Source of the DNA: Bacillota bacterium
Lineage (GTDB): Bacteria > Bacillota > Clostridia > Acetivibrionales > DSM-2933
Length of the DNA: 23,093 nt
Direction of reading: 5' to 3'
Assembly (NCBI GenBank): GCA_030705945.1
Contig: JAUZPS010000017.1
Span: forward strand, 1 to 23,093
Part shown: piece after piece, positions 1-8,240 of the stretch
Layout of the letters: each line of letters opens with the position of its first letter
Numbering within the stretch: the first letter of the stretch is position 1
Translations under genes and position numbers: made by a program
The notes under the pieces: generated by a model
Database searches by the model: none
The model's input: only the letters and a program-made list of their open reading frames with translations
Told to the model about the DNA's origin: nothing

Positions 1-28
1 AAAATGCAGACGAACTAACTGCATTTTT
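1..28 (+). terminator. Rho-independent-like terminator of an upstream gene
   Basis: AAAATGCAG (1-9) pairs with CTGCATTTT (19-27) around a 9-nt loop, and the right arm ends in a run of five T. The gene it would end lies outside the window. The stem is A/T-rich, so strength is uncertain, and its left side may be cut by the window edge. Confidence 0.45.
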
Positions 29-60
29 AATGTAAAATCTTCTTCGCAACTTATATATAT

Positions 61-154
61 AAAAAGCACTATTAATCTTACATTTGACGGAGCAAAATAA
101 CGAACGCTTTAACGTTTTTTGCGATAGGCAAATGTAAAAGATTAATTGCTTTTT
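61..154 (+). repeat. R1 repeat, copy 1 (long imperfect palindrome)
   Basis: The ends AAAAAGCA and TGCTTTTT are inverted, followed inward by ATTAATCTT/AAGATTAAT and ACATTTG/CAAATGT, giving about 24 paired bases with two 2-nt bulges. It matches 10812-10906 except for one missing A and one C/T change. The inner hairpin seen in copy 2 is partly decayed here: the right inner arm reads CGTTTTTTGCG. The copy ends 43 bp before the cellulase start, so it lies in the promoter/leader region of that gene. The flanks are AT/TA-rich and no clear target duplication can be called. Confidence 0.9.
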
Positions 155-197
155 ATTTAATTTATTTTAATAATATCAAGTAGAAAGGGGTAGGTTT

Positions 198-2723
198 ATG
201 AAAAGGACAATATCTATTGTTGTTGTGATTGCTATTCTTGTAAGTTTACTTGTTCCTCAGGCGCCGGTTGTGGCGGCTTCGGATTATAACTATGGGGAAG
301 CGTTGCAAAAAGCTTTGATTTTTTATGAATTTCAGCGTTCGGGTAAATTGCCTGCTGATAAGAGAGACAATTGGCGTGGAGACGCTGCTTTAACTGATGG
401 AGCAGATGTTGGGGTAGACCTTACAGGAGGATGGTTTGACGCTGGAGATCATGTTAAATTCAATCTTCCAATGTCATATTCGGTAGCAATGCTTGCATGG
501 AGCGTCTATGAAAATAAAGACGCGTATGTAAAAAGCGGTCAATATAAGTATATTATGGACGATATTAAGTGGGCGGCTGACTATTTGATCAAGTGTCACA
601 CAGGACCTAACGAGTATTATTTCCAGGTTGGGGACGGCATAGCGGATCATAACTGGTGGGGACCGCCTGAAGTAATGCAGATGAAGAGGCCGGCTTACAA
701 ATTGACTTCATCTAATCCAGGATCAACGGTTGTTGCTGAAACATCTGCGGCTCTAGCGGCAACTTCAGTTGTATTTATGGATTCGGATCCGACTTTTTCA
801 GCTAATTGCTTAAAACATTCAAAGGAACTCTATACATTTGCTGAATCAACAAAAAGTGACGCAGGGTATTCGCCTGTGGCAGATAATTATTATAGGTCAT
901 GGTCCGGTTGGTGGGATGAACTTTCTTGGGCAGGATGCTGGATTTACATGGCAGGAGGGGATTCTACATATATAGATAAGGCTGAATCCTACGCGCCGAA
1001 CTGGAAGGTAGAGGTTGGCACACAGACAATAGGTTATAAGTGGACTCAGTGTTGGGACGACGTACATATTGGAGCGGCGTTGCTATTGGCTAGGATAACT
1101 AATAAAGATAAATATAAGGAAATAATGGAAAGGAATCTGGATTGGTTGACAACTGGCGTGGGAAGTGAAAAGGCTAATTATTCTCCGAAAGGCATGGTAT
1201 ATATTGATACTTGGGGTTCATTAAGATACGCGACAACAGCGGCATTTATTGCAGATGTTTATGCGGACTGGTCAAACTGTACCGCCTCAAAAGTTAATAC
1301 ATACCGGGCTTTTGCAAAGAGTCAGATAGATTATGCTTTAGGAAGCTCTGGAAGAAGTTATGTTTGCGGTTTTGGAGTAAATCCTCCTGTTCATCCTCAT
1401 CACAGAGGAGCTCATGGTTCTTGGGGAGACAACTTTAACGAGCCTCCGAATCACAGACATATTCTTTATGGAGCATTGGTTGGCGGACCTGATGCGTCAG
1501 ATGATTACACGGATGCAACCAACAATTATACAGACAATGAGGTGGCTTGTGATTACAATGCTGGATTTACTGGAATTTTAGCAAGGATGTATCAAAAGTA
1601 TGGCGGCGAGCCTATCAAGGACTTTAACGCAATTGAAAAGCCTGGACTTGAAGTATATATAAGCGGTTCCGCGACAGTATCAGACAGCAAAACAGACTTA
1701 AGGCTAATGTTATATAATAAATCCGCATGGCCGGCAAGGGCATACAATAAGCTAGCTTTCAAATATTTTATGGACTTGTCTGAACTATACGCTGCAGGAT
1801 ATACAGCAAAAGATGTAACAGTAACAATAAACTACTCTGAAGGCGGAAAATCAGCGGGGGTATTCCCATATGATGAAGCAAAACATATTTACTATGCTCT
1901 TATTGACTTTAACGGAGTAACTGTTGTGCCTGGAGGATCAACATCTTTTAGAAAAGAAGCTCAGATTATATTATCGGGACCTGCCGGAATCAAATGGGAT
2001 GGAACAAATGATTTCTCTTATAAAGGATTTGCGGCTAAAACAGAAGATAATCCCAACATCCCGGTCTATAATGACGGCTCTTTGGTCTATGGAATTGAGC
2101 CAAACGGAACAGGACCATCTACTCAACCGCCGTCAGCTACTACAGTTCCAACATCAACACCTACGCCTACAACCGCAACTCCTCCTGCTACAGGGCTGCC
2201 AATTGATTGGAGCAGTGTTTCGGGCTATGTATCGCCTGAAACAGTTGCAGAAGGAACAACTTCAGATTTAAAGGCTGGTTTTACTGTTGCGGTTGAAGGT
2301 ACTACTTATTCCGCTGTAACAGATAATAAGGGTTATTTTAGCATTCCGAATATAAAAATAACTTCTTCTGTAAAACCTGCCACATTTAACTTGAAGATAA
2401 GTAAGCCTGGATTTTTAGCAAGATACATACAAAACCTGCAGTGCAGTTATTCTTATACAATCGCAAGTCAAACCGCGCCTGCGCAAATGTGGGCGGGAGA
2501 TATCCCATCCAGCGGAGCGCAGGATGATGCTATCAATATGAAGGATATTATGGAAATTTCGAAGGTGTTTAATTCAATATCTACTGAATCTAGGTACAAT
2601 GCTAGCTGCGACTTAAACGGCGATGGCTCCATTAACATGAATGATGTAATTATTGCGGCAAGACACTTTAGTAAAGTTTCACAGGATTATTCTACTGTCC
2701 AAATAATGAAAATCACTGCATAA
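198..2723 (+). CDS. Secreted GH9 endoglucanase/cellulase with CBM3c, CnaB-like module and dockerin
   Basis: An 841-residue multimodular cellulase. Residues 1-27 are a signal peptide (KR, long hydrophobic core, VAA before S28). The GH9 catalytic domain spans about 30-475: GGWFDAGDHVKF carries the aspartate pair D81/D84, VHPHHR lies at 398-403, and the general acid is E448 in YTDNEVACDYNAGF. A CBM3c follows at about 481-637, the classical partner of theme-B GH9 enzymes that aids processive attack. Then come a Pro/Thr linker (about 637-668), a carboxypeptidase-regulatory/CnaB-like module (about 674-760) and a type-I-like dockerin (about 765-830). The second dockerin loop is canonical (D805-x-N-x-D-G-x-I-N-x-x-D816). 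The first (from D768) is longer and irregular. AAAGGGG precedes the ATG. The enzyme should be exported and anchored by a cohesin. No other cellulosome gene is nearby. Confidence 0.93.
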   Translation: MKRTISIVVVIAILVSLLVPQAPVVAASDYNYGEALQKALIFYEFQRSGKLPADKRDNWRGDAALTDGADVGVDLTGGWFDAGDHVKFNLPMSYSVAMLAWSVYENKDAYVKSGQYKYIMDDIKWAADYLIKCHTGPNEYYFQVGDGIADHNWWGPPEVMQMKRPAYKLTSSNPGSTVVAETSAALAATSVVFMDSDPTFSANCLKHSKELYTFAESTKSDAGYSPVADNYYRSWSGWWDELSWAGCWIYMAGGDSTYIDKAESYAPNWKVEVGTQTIGYKWTQCWDDVHIGAALLLARITNKDKYKEIMERNLDWLTTGVGSEKANYSPKGMVYIDTWGSLRYATTAAFIADVYADWSNCTASKVNTYRAFAKSQIDYALGSSGRSYVCGFGVNPPVHPHHRGAHGSWGDNFNEPPNHRHILYGALVGGPDASDDYTDATNNYTDNEVACDYNAGFTGILARMYQKYGGEPIKDFNAIEKPGLEVYISGSATVSDSKTDLRLMLYNKSAWPARAYNKLAFKYFMDLSELYAAGYTAKDVTVTINYSEGGKSAGVFPYDEAKHIYYALIDFNGVTVVPGGSTSFRKEAQIILSGPAGIKWDGTNDFSYKGFAAKTEDNPNIPVYNDGSLVYGIEPNGTGPSTQPPSATTVPTSTPTPTTATPPATGLPIDWSSVSGYVSPETVAEGTTSDLKAGFTVAVEGTTYSAVTDNKGYFSIPNIKITSSVKPATFNLKISKPGFLARYIQNLQCSYSYTIASQTAPAQMWAGDIPSSGAQDDAINMKDIMEISKVFNSISTESRYNASCDLNGDGSINMNDVIIAARHFSKVSQDYSTVQIMKITA

Positions 2724-2730
2724 TGCTAAA

Positions 2731-2779
2731 GATGCCGCCTGTGAGGTATATGAAAATCAGTTATCTCACAGGCGGCATC
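2731..2779. terminator. Strong hairpin between convergent cellulase and recR genes
   Basis: GATGCCGCCTGTGAG (2731-2745) pairs perfectly over 15 bp with 2765-2779, around a 19-nt loop. It starts seven bases after the cellulase stop and lies 42 bp from the recR stop on the other strand. Neither side has a full T tract (TTTAGC on the minus side), so it may act as a bidirectional terminator or as a 3' stabilising stem. Confidence 0.7.
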
Positions 2780-2820
2780 ATCAATATAAAAGTTTAATAT
2801 AATACAATTACAATTCATGT

Positions 2821-3420
2821 TTACAGTTCTCGACGTCCCTCAAGCGCTTTGGCTAAGGTTACCTCATCTGCATACTCCAGATCTCCACCAACAGGTAAAC
2901 CATGCGCAATACGTGTAGTTTTGATTCCAAGAGGCTTTAAGAGTTTTGATATATACATCGCGGTTGCTTCACCCTCAATATTAGGGTTTGTTGCGAGTAT
3001 AACTTCCTTAATAGTGTCTTGTCCGATTCTTCCTAGCAGTTCTTTAATTTTTATATCTTCAGGACCGATACCTTCCATTGGAGAAATTGCTCCGTGAAGA
3101 ACATGATAAAGCCCTTTGAACTCTCTTGTTTTCTCCATTGCAACAACATCGCGGGGATTCTCAACAACACATATGATTGACTGATCCCTTGTATGTCCCT
3201 GACATATGTTACAAGGATCAATATCAGTCAGATTGCTGCAGATTGAGCAGTATTTGGTGTTGAGCTTTGCGTCCCTTATTGAATTTGCTAGGCTTTCAAC
3301 CTTTTCAAGCTGCAAGTTAAGAACATGAAACGCGAGTCTTTGAGCCGTTTTGTGGCCTATGCCGGGAAGTTTCTCAAACTCTTCTATCAGCTTAGCTACT
3401 GGAGCAGAATAATAATTCAT
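2821..3420 (-). CDS. recR: Recombination mediator protein RecR
   Basis: RecR clamps DNA and, with RecO/RecF, helps load RecA at gaps during recombinational repair. The protein has the N-terminal helix-hairpin-helix (KLPGIGHKTAQRLAFHVL), the four-cysteine zinc finger (YCSICSNLTDIDPCNIC) and a Toprim domain (IICVVENPRDVVAMEKT, then a region ending HGLPVGGDLEYADEVTLAKAL). I place the start at the ATG at 3420, giving 199 residues, the usual family length. GGGAGA lies about 8 nt upstream, whereas the upstream in-frame TTG at 3435 has no such site. It follows ybaB directly as part of one transcript. Confidence 0.95.
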   Translation of the reverse strand: MNYYSAPVAKLIEEFEKLPGIGHKTAQRLAFHVLNLQLEKVESLANSIRDAKLNTKYCSICSNLTDIDPCNICQGHTRDQSIICVVENPRDVVAMEKTREFKGLYHVLHGAISPMEGIGPEDIKIKELLGRIGQDTIKEVILATNPNIEGEATAMYISKLLKPLGIKTTRIAHGLPVGGDLEYADEVTLAKALEGRREL

Positions 3421-3437
3421 AAGTTTATCTCCCAATA

Positions 3438-3779
3438 TTAAAATAGACCTGGGAATCCGCTGAGCCCGCCTGTAACCTTACTCATTTCGGAGCTAACCAT
3501 TTCATCGGCTTTTCTTATTGCTTCGTTAACCGACGCAATTATGAGATCTTGAAGCATCTCAACATCTTCAGGATCCACAACCTCAGGTTTTATATCAATT
3601 TTTACCAATTCTTTTTTACCGGAAACAACAACGGTTATTGCTCCACCGCCGGCAGTTACTTCAACTGTTTTTTGGTGAACTTCTTCCTGAACTTTCTCCA
3701 TATCTTTTTGCATTTTCTGAGCTTGTTTCATCAAATTATTCATATTGCCCCCAAAACCGGGGAAACCGCCTTTACCCAT
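3438..3779 (-). CDS. ybaB: YbaB/EbfC family nucleoid-associated protein
   Basis: A 113-residue DNA-binding dimer of the YbaB/EbfC family. It has the typical Gly/Met/Asn-rich start (MGKGGFPGFGGNMNNLMKQA), a charged helix (QKMQKDMEKVQEEV), the core strand TVEVTAGGGAITVVVSGKKE and the C-terminal helix with ADEMVSSEMSKVTGG. AGGAGG precedes the ATG. It ends a few bases before recR, and ybaB-recR pairing is widely conserved. The usual third member, dnaX, is not upstream: the next sequence is a 344-bp intergenic region and a divergent gene. Confidence 0.93.
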   Translation of the reverse strand: MGKGGFPGFGGNMNNLMKQAQKMQKDMEKVQEEVHQKTVEVTAGGGAITVVVSGKKELVKIDIKPEVVDPEDVEMLQDLIIASVNEAIRKADEMVSSEMSKVTGGLSGFPGLF

Positions 3780-4123
3780 TATAATTCCTCCTAAATTTTA
3801 TCTTGAACATTTATATTATACAGTAATCAATAAAACATATACAACTTATGTTTTAAATTTTATTAAAATTATTTACTCAACTTTCCCACTTCAAATTAAG
3901 CGGCCATAAAAACAGTCATTAATTCATCTATTTTTAGATATAGATTTGATAGGCGTAACGATATGATAATATTGCTGCAAGAATATTAATGGTGTGGGAA
4001 GATTGAGTTATTTTGGTTAAAATTATACAATATTGGATATAAATATTTTTACTGTAAACTTGGTAGTGTATGTATTATAATAATTTTAAACAATTATAAC
4101 TAAATTAAGAGGGAGTATAATCA
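3780..4123. other. Divergent intergenic region between ybaB and ydcF-like gene
   Basis: 344 bp, AT-rich, without a supportable gene. It holds the ybaB ribosome site (AGGAGG, complement of 3786-3792) and the candidate minus-strand promoter. On the plus side it holds a TATAAT at 4076-4081 without a good -35, and the ydcF ribosome site GGGAG at 4111-4114. A small hairpin, ATCTA/TAGAT (3926-3939), is too weak to interpret. Neither repeat family is present. Confidence 0.6.
3815..3844 (-). promoter_or_regulatory. Possible sigma-A promoter for ybaB-recR
   Basis: On the minus strand a perfect TATAAT (3820-3815) lies about 25 nt upstream of the ybaB ribosome site. TTGTAT (3844-3839) sits 18 nt further upstream as a weak -35. 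Only the -10 is convincing. Confidence 0.4.
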
Positions 4124-4876
4124 TTGATACATTTTGTTAAATTTCTGTACCAAACATTTTTGTTACCGCCCGGTATTTTTATTATTGCGCTAATGATCGC
4201 ATCCATTTTAGCCTTTAGGAAAAAATCTAAATCAAAAGTAGTGTTTCTTGCTTTAACCATAGTTCTCTATATATTGTCGATCCCACTGATTGGAGACAGT
4301 TTGATTCATACTTTAGAGAGTAAATATAGTCCTCCGTCTCAGATAAATGGCGATGTAATTATCATGCTCGGCGGTGGAGCTACATCTGATACACCAAATG
4401 TAAATGGCTTGGGTAATTTAACAGGCTATTCGGCAAATCGTTTATTGACATGCGCTCAACTGTATTATAAACTCAATGTTCCTATTATTATTTCTGGAGG
4501 TTCTATTGAAGGAATTACCGGTTCGGACGCAGTGGTTGGGAAAAACATTCTTAAAGGGCTGGGGATTCCTGAAGATAAGATAATACTAGAGAGCAAAAGC
4601 ATGAATACTACACAAAACGCTCAACTTTCTAAAGAGATTGTTTCTAAATATGGGTTTTACAGACCAATACTTGTCACATCCGCATTTCATATGGAAAGGG
4701 CTGTTAGGCAGTTTGAAAAGGTTAAAATGTCAGTGACGCCATATCCAACCGATTATAAGACGAATATACACAGGCGTTTTTTTATAAACGACCTGATACC
4801 ATCAGCTGACGCATTATCTAATATTAATCTGTCCTTAAAAGAATATATTGGGATATTAGCGGCTAATTGGTATTAG
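4124..4876 (+). CDS. YdcF/SanA-like DUF218 membrane protein
   Basis: A 250-residue protein of the DUF218 (YdcF/ElyC/SanA) family, linked in other bacteria to envelope maintenance; the substrate is unknown. Two N-terminal membrane segments (about 12-30 and 40-58) precede a soluble domain with family motifs: DVIIMLGGG, TGYSANRLL, PIIISGG, ESKSMNTTQNAQ and VTSAFHMERAVRQFEK. The start is a TTG at 4124, supported by AGAGGGAG nine bases upstream; no good ATG exists nearby. It is 43 bp upstream of a phosphoesterase on the same strand and probably co-transcribed. Family assignment is secure; biochemical function is not. Confidence 0.85.
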   Translation: MIHFVKFLYQTFLLPPGIFIIALMIASILAFRKKSKSKVVFLALTIVLYILSIPLIGDSLIHTLESKYSPPSQINGDVIIMLGGGATSDTPNVNGLGNLTGYSANRLLTCAQLYYKLNVPIIISGGSIEGITGSDAVVGKNILKGLGIPEDKIILESKSMNTTQNAQLSKEIVSKYGFYRPILVTSAFHMERAVRQFEKVKMSVTPYPTDYKTNIHRRFFINDLIPSADALSNINLSLKEYIGILAANWY

Positions 4877-4919
4877 TTAGTAGCGTCGTATTATAATTTT
4901 GATTTTGGGAGAATAATTG

Positions 4920-5465
4920 ATGAAGATTTTATTTATATCCGATATACATGGATCACTGTTTTACGCCCAGAAGGCTATAGAGATATTTAAAAATGAAAAT
5001 GCAAAGTACATTGTGATTTTAGGCGATGAGTTATATCATGGGGCGAGAAATCCTCTGCCTGTAGAATACAATCCGAAGGAGGTTGCGGCTCTTCTGAATT
5101 GTTATTCTGATAAAATAATCGCAGTTCGTGGAAATTGCGACAGCGAGGTTGATGAAATGGTTCTTAACTTTCCGATAATGTCAACATATTCAACTATGCT
5201 GATTGGAAACAAAAGAATCTTTTTAACTCATGGACATATCTATAATGAACAGAATTTGCCTAATCTTGGTCAAGGGGATGTTTTTGTGTATGGTCATACC
5301 CATATTCCAAAAGCAGAGAAAAAGGGCGAGGTATTTATTATTAATCCTGGTTCTATTACATTTCCCAAAGAAAATGCGCCTAATTCTTACGGAATTCTTG
5401 AGAAGGATACCTTTAAGATTAAAGACTTGCAGGGAGTGGTTTTTAAAGAAATAGTATTAATTTAA
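4920..5465 (+). CDS. YfcE/MJ0936-type metallophosphoesterase
   Basis: A 181-residue calcineurin-like phosphodiesterase. All metal-binding motifs are present: SDIHG (D8, H10), GDELYHGARNPLPVEY (D36), RGNCD, THGH and YGHTH. The HGxRNPLP segment is characteristic of YfcE, a manganese-dependent phosphodiesterase of uncertain physiological substrate. I chose the ATG at 4920, 8 nt after GGGAG; a TTG one codon earlier is closer than ideal to that site. It lies between the DUF218 gene and a helicase gene, 50 bp upstream of the latter. Confidence 0.88.
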   Translation: MKILFISDIHGSLFYAQKAIEIFKNENAKYIVILGDELYHGARNPLPVEYNPKEVAALLNCYSDKIIAVRGNCDSEVDEMVLNFPIMSTYSTMLIGNKRIFLTHGHIYNEQNLPNLGQGDVFVYGHTHIPKAEKKGEVFIINPGSITFPKENAPNSYGILEKDTFKIKDLQGVVFKEIVLI

Positions 5466-5515
5466 ATATTCAATGGCGGTACGTATAATCCATATACTGA
5501 AAGGTAGTATATCTA

Positions 5516-7615
5516 TTGGAATTATTTAATTATATTAAAAGTCAATTTGGAATAGACCTAAATGAGCAGCAAATTCAGGCAGTTTATCATAAAACTGGAC
5601 CAGCTCTTGTACTGGCGGGTCCCGGTTCGGGTAAAACTACAGTTATAACCGCAAGAACTGCTTATTTGATTATGTCTGGAGTGGAGCCAGAAAATATCCT
5701 TACGTTGACCTTTAACAGGTCAGCAAAAAATGAAATGGAACATAGGTTTAATAACATATTTGGTTCAGAGATTAACCATAAGGTTCGCTTTTCAACAATC
5801 CACAGCTTTTGTAACATGGTAGTCAGGGATTATGAGAGAAAACAAGGCAAAAGATTGAAAAGAATTGAGGGAGAAGAAGAAAGCGAAGAGAGCAAACGTA
5901 AGATAATTAGAGGTATCTACTTTAGCGCTAATGGCTCTAACTTAAATGATGATGAACTGGAAAACCTGATAAATGCGGTTGGTCTAGTTAAAAATAAAAT
6001 GATTAAGGAATTGGAAAACTCTTATGCCGGAATTAAAAATTTTGATAAGATTTTTAATTCCTATGAAGAATATAAAAAAACAAGATTATTGATGGACTTT
6101 GATGATATGCTGACTTATGCTTATTCCATATTAAAAAAATGTCCGGAAATATTAAACTATTATAAAAATAAGTACAGATATATACAAGTAGACGAGGGTC
6201 AGGATATCTCAAAGATACAGTTTGAGATATTAAAACTTCTTGTCAATAAAAAGAATTGCAATATATTTATTGTTGCGGATGATGATCAGTCAATATATGG
6301 ATTTCGAGGAGCTCAACCGGATTACATATTAAATATTGAAGAACAGTTTCAAGGTTGTGAGCTTTTTAAGCTTGAGAAAAATTATCGCTCAAGTAACAAT
6401 ATAGTTGAAATAACAAGTAAATTTATAAAAGCTAATAAAAACAGGTTTGACAAAAATCATTACACAATAAACAAAAGCGAAGCCGATCCGTTTCTGATTA
6501 AAGTTCAGGATGATAATCGGCAGTTGGACTTTATACTAAGTACAATAAAGGATAAACTCAAAGAGAGGGATGTATTAAATATAGCTGTTCTTTATAGAAA
6601 TAACCTCTCATCCATTCCAATTCTCGATGCGCTTGAACGCAATAAAATTAATCTTAAAGTAAAACAAAACAGATTATTTTTCTTTAATCATTGGTTAGTT
6701 TCGGATATTCTTGCGTTTATGCGATTTTCCCAGAATCAGAACGATATTGAAGCCTTTACTAGAATTTACTACAAAATGAATAGGTACATTTCGAAATCAA
6801 TGCTTGAACAAGCGATACAATCAGGTTATGAAAAGTCGGTGATTGATGGCATTTTAAAAAATAGAGAACTGAAATCATACCAGGTAAATGTTTTAGTTGA
6901 ACTCAAATTTGAGTTTAACAGACTGGCGCAAATGCAGCCATTTGAGGCATTAGATTATATAGACAAAGTGTTTTTGTATTTTGAAAATGTTAAAGATTAT
7001 TGTGATAATACAGGGGTTTCATTTGAATACCTTTATAATTTATTTGGAATTTTAAAGACTTTATCTTTAAAATGCATGAATATTCCAACGTTTTTAGAAA
7101 GGCTTGCGCAATTGGAGGTTCTGATTGATAATCCCCAAAATGTTGGTCAAGGAAAATGTGTTACATTGACGACTATGCATTCAGCTAAAGGTCTTGAGTA
7201 TGACTGCGTTATAATGGCGGATTTGACAGAGTCGGAAATACCGGGACTAAGAGCTTTAGAGCTGGCTGATAAAAGAAAAGACAACTCGCTGTTAGAAGAG
7301 GAAAGAAGATTATTTTATGTAGGTATGACGAGAGCAAAAAAATATCTTTATTTGGTGAGTCCTCAGACTAAGAACCGCCAATACAGTGAAAGATCAGTAT
7401 TTACTAAAGAGGTTATGGGACTTTTGAGAAATGACGCGTTAGGCGAAATAGGAGAGGGAGTAATCATTGTCCATAAAAAGTTTGGTGAAGGTGTTGTAGT
7501 CTCGGTGGATAATGGTGGAAATAATAATACTGTTATCGAAGTTGATTTTAAAGGAAAACGTCGAAAAATTGATTTCATCACTTGTATGGAAAATGGTTTG
7601 ATATTTATTGGTTAA
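5516..7615 (+). CDS. UvrD/PcrA/Rep superfamily 1 DNA helicase, divergent
   Basis: A 699-residue SF1A helicase that should unwind DNA 3' to 5' using ATP. Visible motifs: Walker A GPGSGKT (K40), motif Ia LTLTFNRSAKNEM, FSTIHSFC, motif II VDEGQD (226-230), motif III VADDDQSIYGFRGA, motif IV LEKNYRSS, motif V TTMHSAKGLEYDCVIM, and motif VI FYVGMTRAKK (R606). The C-terminus (about 645-699, VHKKFGEGVVVSVDNGG) resembles the PcrA Tudor-like domain that contacts RNA polymerase. Motif Ia (FNRSAKNEM rather than FTNKAAxEM) and the middle of the protein are unlike housekeeping PcrA, so it may be a paralogue. The start is TTG, with AAAGG 11 nt upstream. Confidence 0.88.
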   Translation: MELFNYIKSQFGIDLNEQQIQAVYHKTGPALVLAGPGSGKTTVITARTAYLIMSGVEPENILTLTFNRSAKNEMEHRFNNIFGSEINHKVRFSTIHSFCNMVVRDYERKQGKRLKRIEGEEESEESKRKIIRGIYFSANGSNLNDDELENLINAVGLVKNKMIKELENSYAGIKNFDKIFNSYEEYKKTRLLMDFDDMLTYAYSILKKCPEILNYYKNKYRYIQVDEGQDISKIQFEILKLLVNKKNCNIFIVADDDQSIYGFRGAQPDYILNIEEQFQGCELFKLEKNYRSSNNIVEITSKFIKANKNRFDKNHYTINKSEADPFLIKVQDDNRQLDFILSTIKDKLKERDVLNIAVLYRNNLSSIPILDALERNKINLKVKQNRLFFFNHWLVSDILAFMRFSQNQNDIEAFTRIYYKMNRYISKSMLEQAIQSGYEKSVIDGILKNRELKSYQVNVLVELKFEFNRLAQMQPFEALDYIDKVFLYFENVKDYCDNTGVSFEYLYNLFGILKTLSLKCMNIPTFLERLAQLEVLIDNPQNVGQGKCVTLTTMHSAKGLEYDCVIMADLTESEIPGLRALELADKRKDNSLLEEERRLFYVGMTRAKKYLYLVSPQTKNRQYSERSVFTKEVMGLLRNDALGEIGEGVIIVHKKFGEGVVVSVDNGGNNNTVIEVDFKGKRRKIDFITCMENGLIFIG

Positions 7616-7684
7616 TAGAATAGGAAAAACCTTCTATGGATATTAATATTTTTAATTCTTATATTAATAATATTAATAATTCTA

Positions 7685-7713
7685 TTGACAATGAGTAAAA
7701 TTAATAATATATT
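7685..7713 (+). promoter_or_regulatory. Near-consensus sigma-A promoter for the DUF2089-DUF4097 pair
   Basis: Perfect TTGACA (7685-7690), exactly 17 nt, then TATATT (7708-7713), with A/T-only DNA upstream. It lies 66 bp before the DUF2089 start. It is the best match to a housekeeping promoter that I found in the window. Confidence 0.75.
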
Positions 7714-7778
7714 AATTATATAATTAAAAATTTTAAATAAATTCATCGATATAGTTAAAAAAATTAAGAGGTGATTAT

Positions 7779-8147
7779 ATGGCGAGGGAAGTACTTGGAA
7801 GATGTCCTGTCTGCGGTAGCGATACCAGCGTTATAAAAATAGGGTGTGAAACCTGTGGAACAAGTATAGAAGGAAACTTTCAGTTGTGCAAGTTCTGTAA
7901 ATTGACTGTTGAACAAAAGACATTTATAGATGTATTTATAAAATGCAGAGGAAACATCAAAGAGGTTGAAAAGGAATTGGGAGTATCATATCCTACTGTA
8001 AAAAACAGGCTTGAGGATGTGGCTAACGCATTAGGCCATCAACAGGAGCAGGACATAACTGTTTTAAATAAAAAGAAGGATATATTGGATAAGCTCAATA
8101 AAGGCGAAATTTCTGCTGAAGAAGCAGTAAATTTACTTAAAGAATGA
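7779..8147 (+). CDS. DUF2089 family zinc-ribbon/helix-turn-helix protein
   Basis: A 122-residue protein of the DUF2089 family, probably a small DNA-binding regulator, though no target is known. The N-terminus has zinc-ligand cysteine pairs C9/C12, C23/C26 and C37/C40. Residues 58-81 (GNIKEVEKELGVSYPTVKNR) form a helix-turn-helix like those of Fis/sigma region 4-type proteins. The C-terminal 22 residues (ILDKLNKGEISAEEAVNLL) form a SHOCT-like helical hairpin. The same motif opens the next gene, 93 bp downstream. AGAGGTGAT precedes the ATG. The strong promoter at 7685 should drive both genes. Confidence 0.85.
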   Translation: MAREVLGRCPVCGSDTSVIKIGCETCGTSIEGNFQLCKFCKLTVEQKTFIDVFIKCRGNIKEVEKELGVSYPTVKNRLEDVANALGHQQEQDITVLNKKKDILDKLNKGEISAEEAVNLLKE

Positions 8148-8240
8148 TTAAACTTAAGTTCAGGAAAGTAAAAGTAATAATTAATTGGTTTTAATATAGA
8201 CTTATACTTAAAAGAACCTTAATCGGGAGGGGTTATAATT

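Noticed and set aside
1924..2271. 115-codon open frame inside the cellulase gene
   Set aside because: It is out of frame within the CBM3c/linker region. Gln/Leu richness comes from the Pro/Thr linker read in another frame.
3435..3435. TTG start adding five residues to RecR
   Set aside because: The ribosome site GGGAGA lies inside that extension and is correctly spaced only for the ATG at 3420.
7621..7760. ATTAATATT-like repeats before the DUF2089 gene, considered as iterons or an origin
   Set aside because: They are simple A/T-rich runs with irregular spacing and no DnaA-box cluster. They more likely serve as upstream AT-rich promoter DNA.
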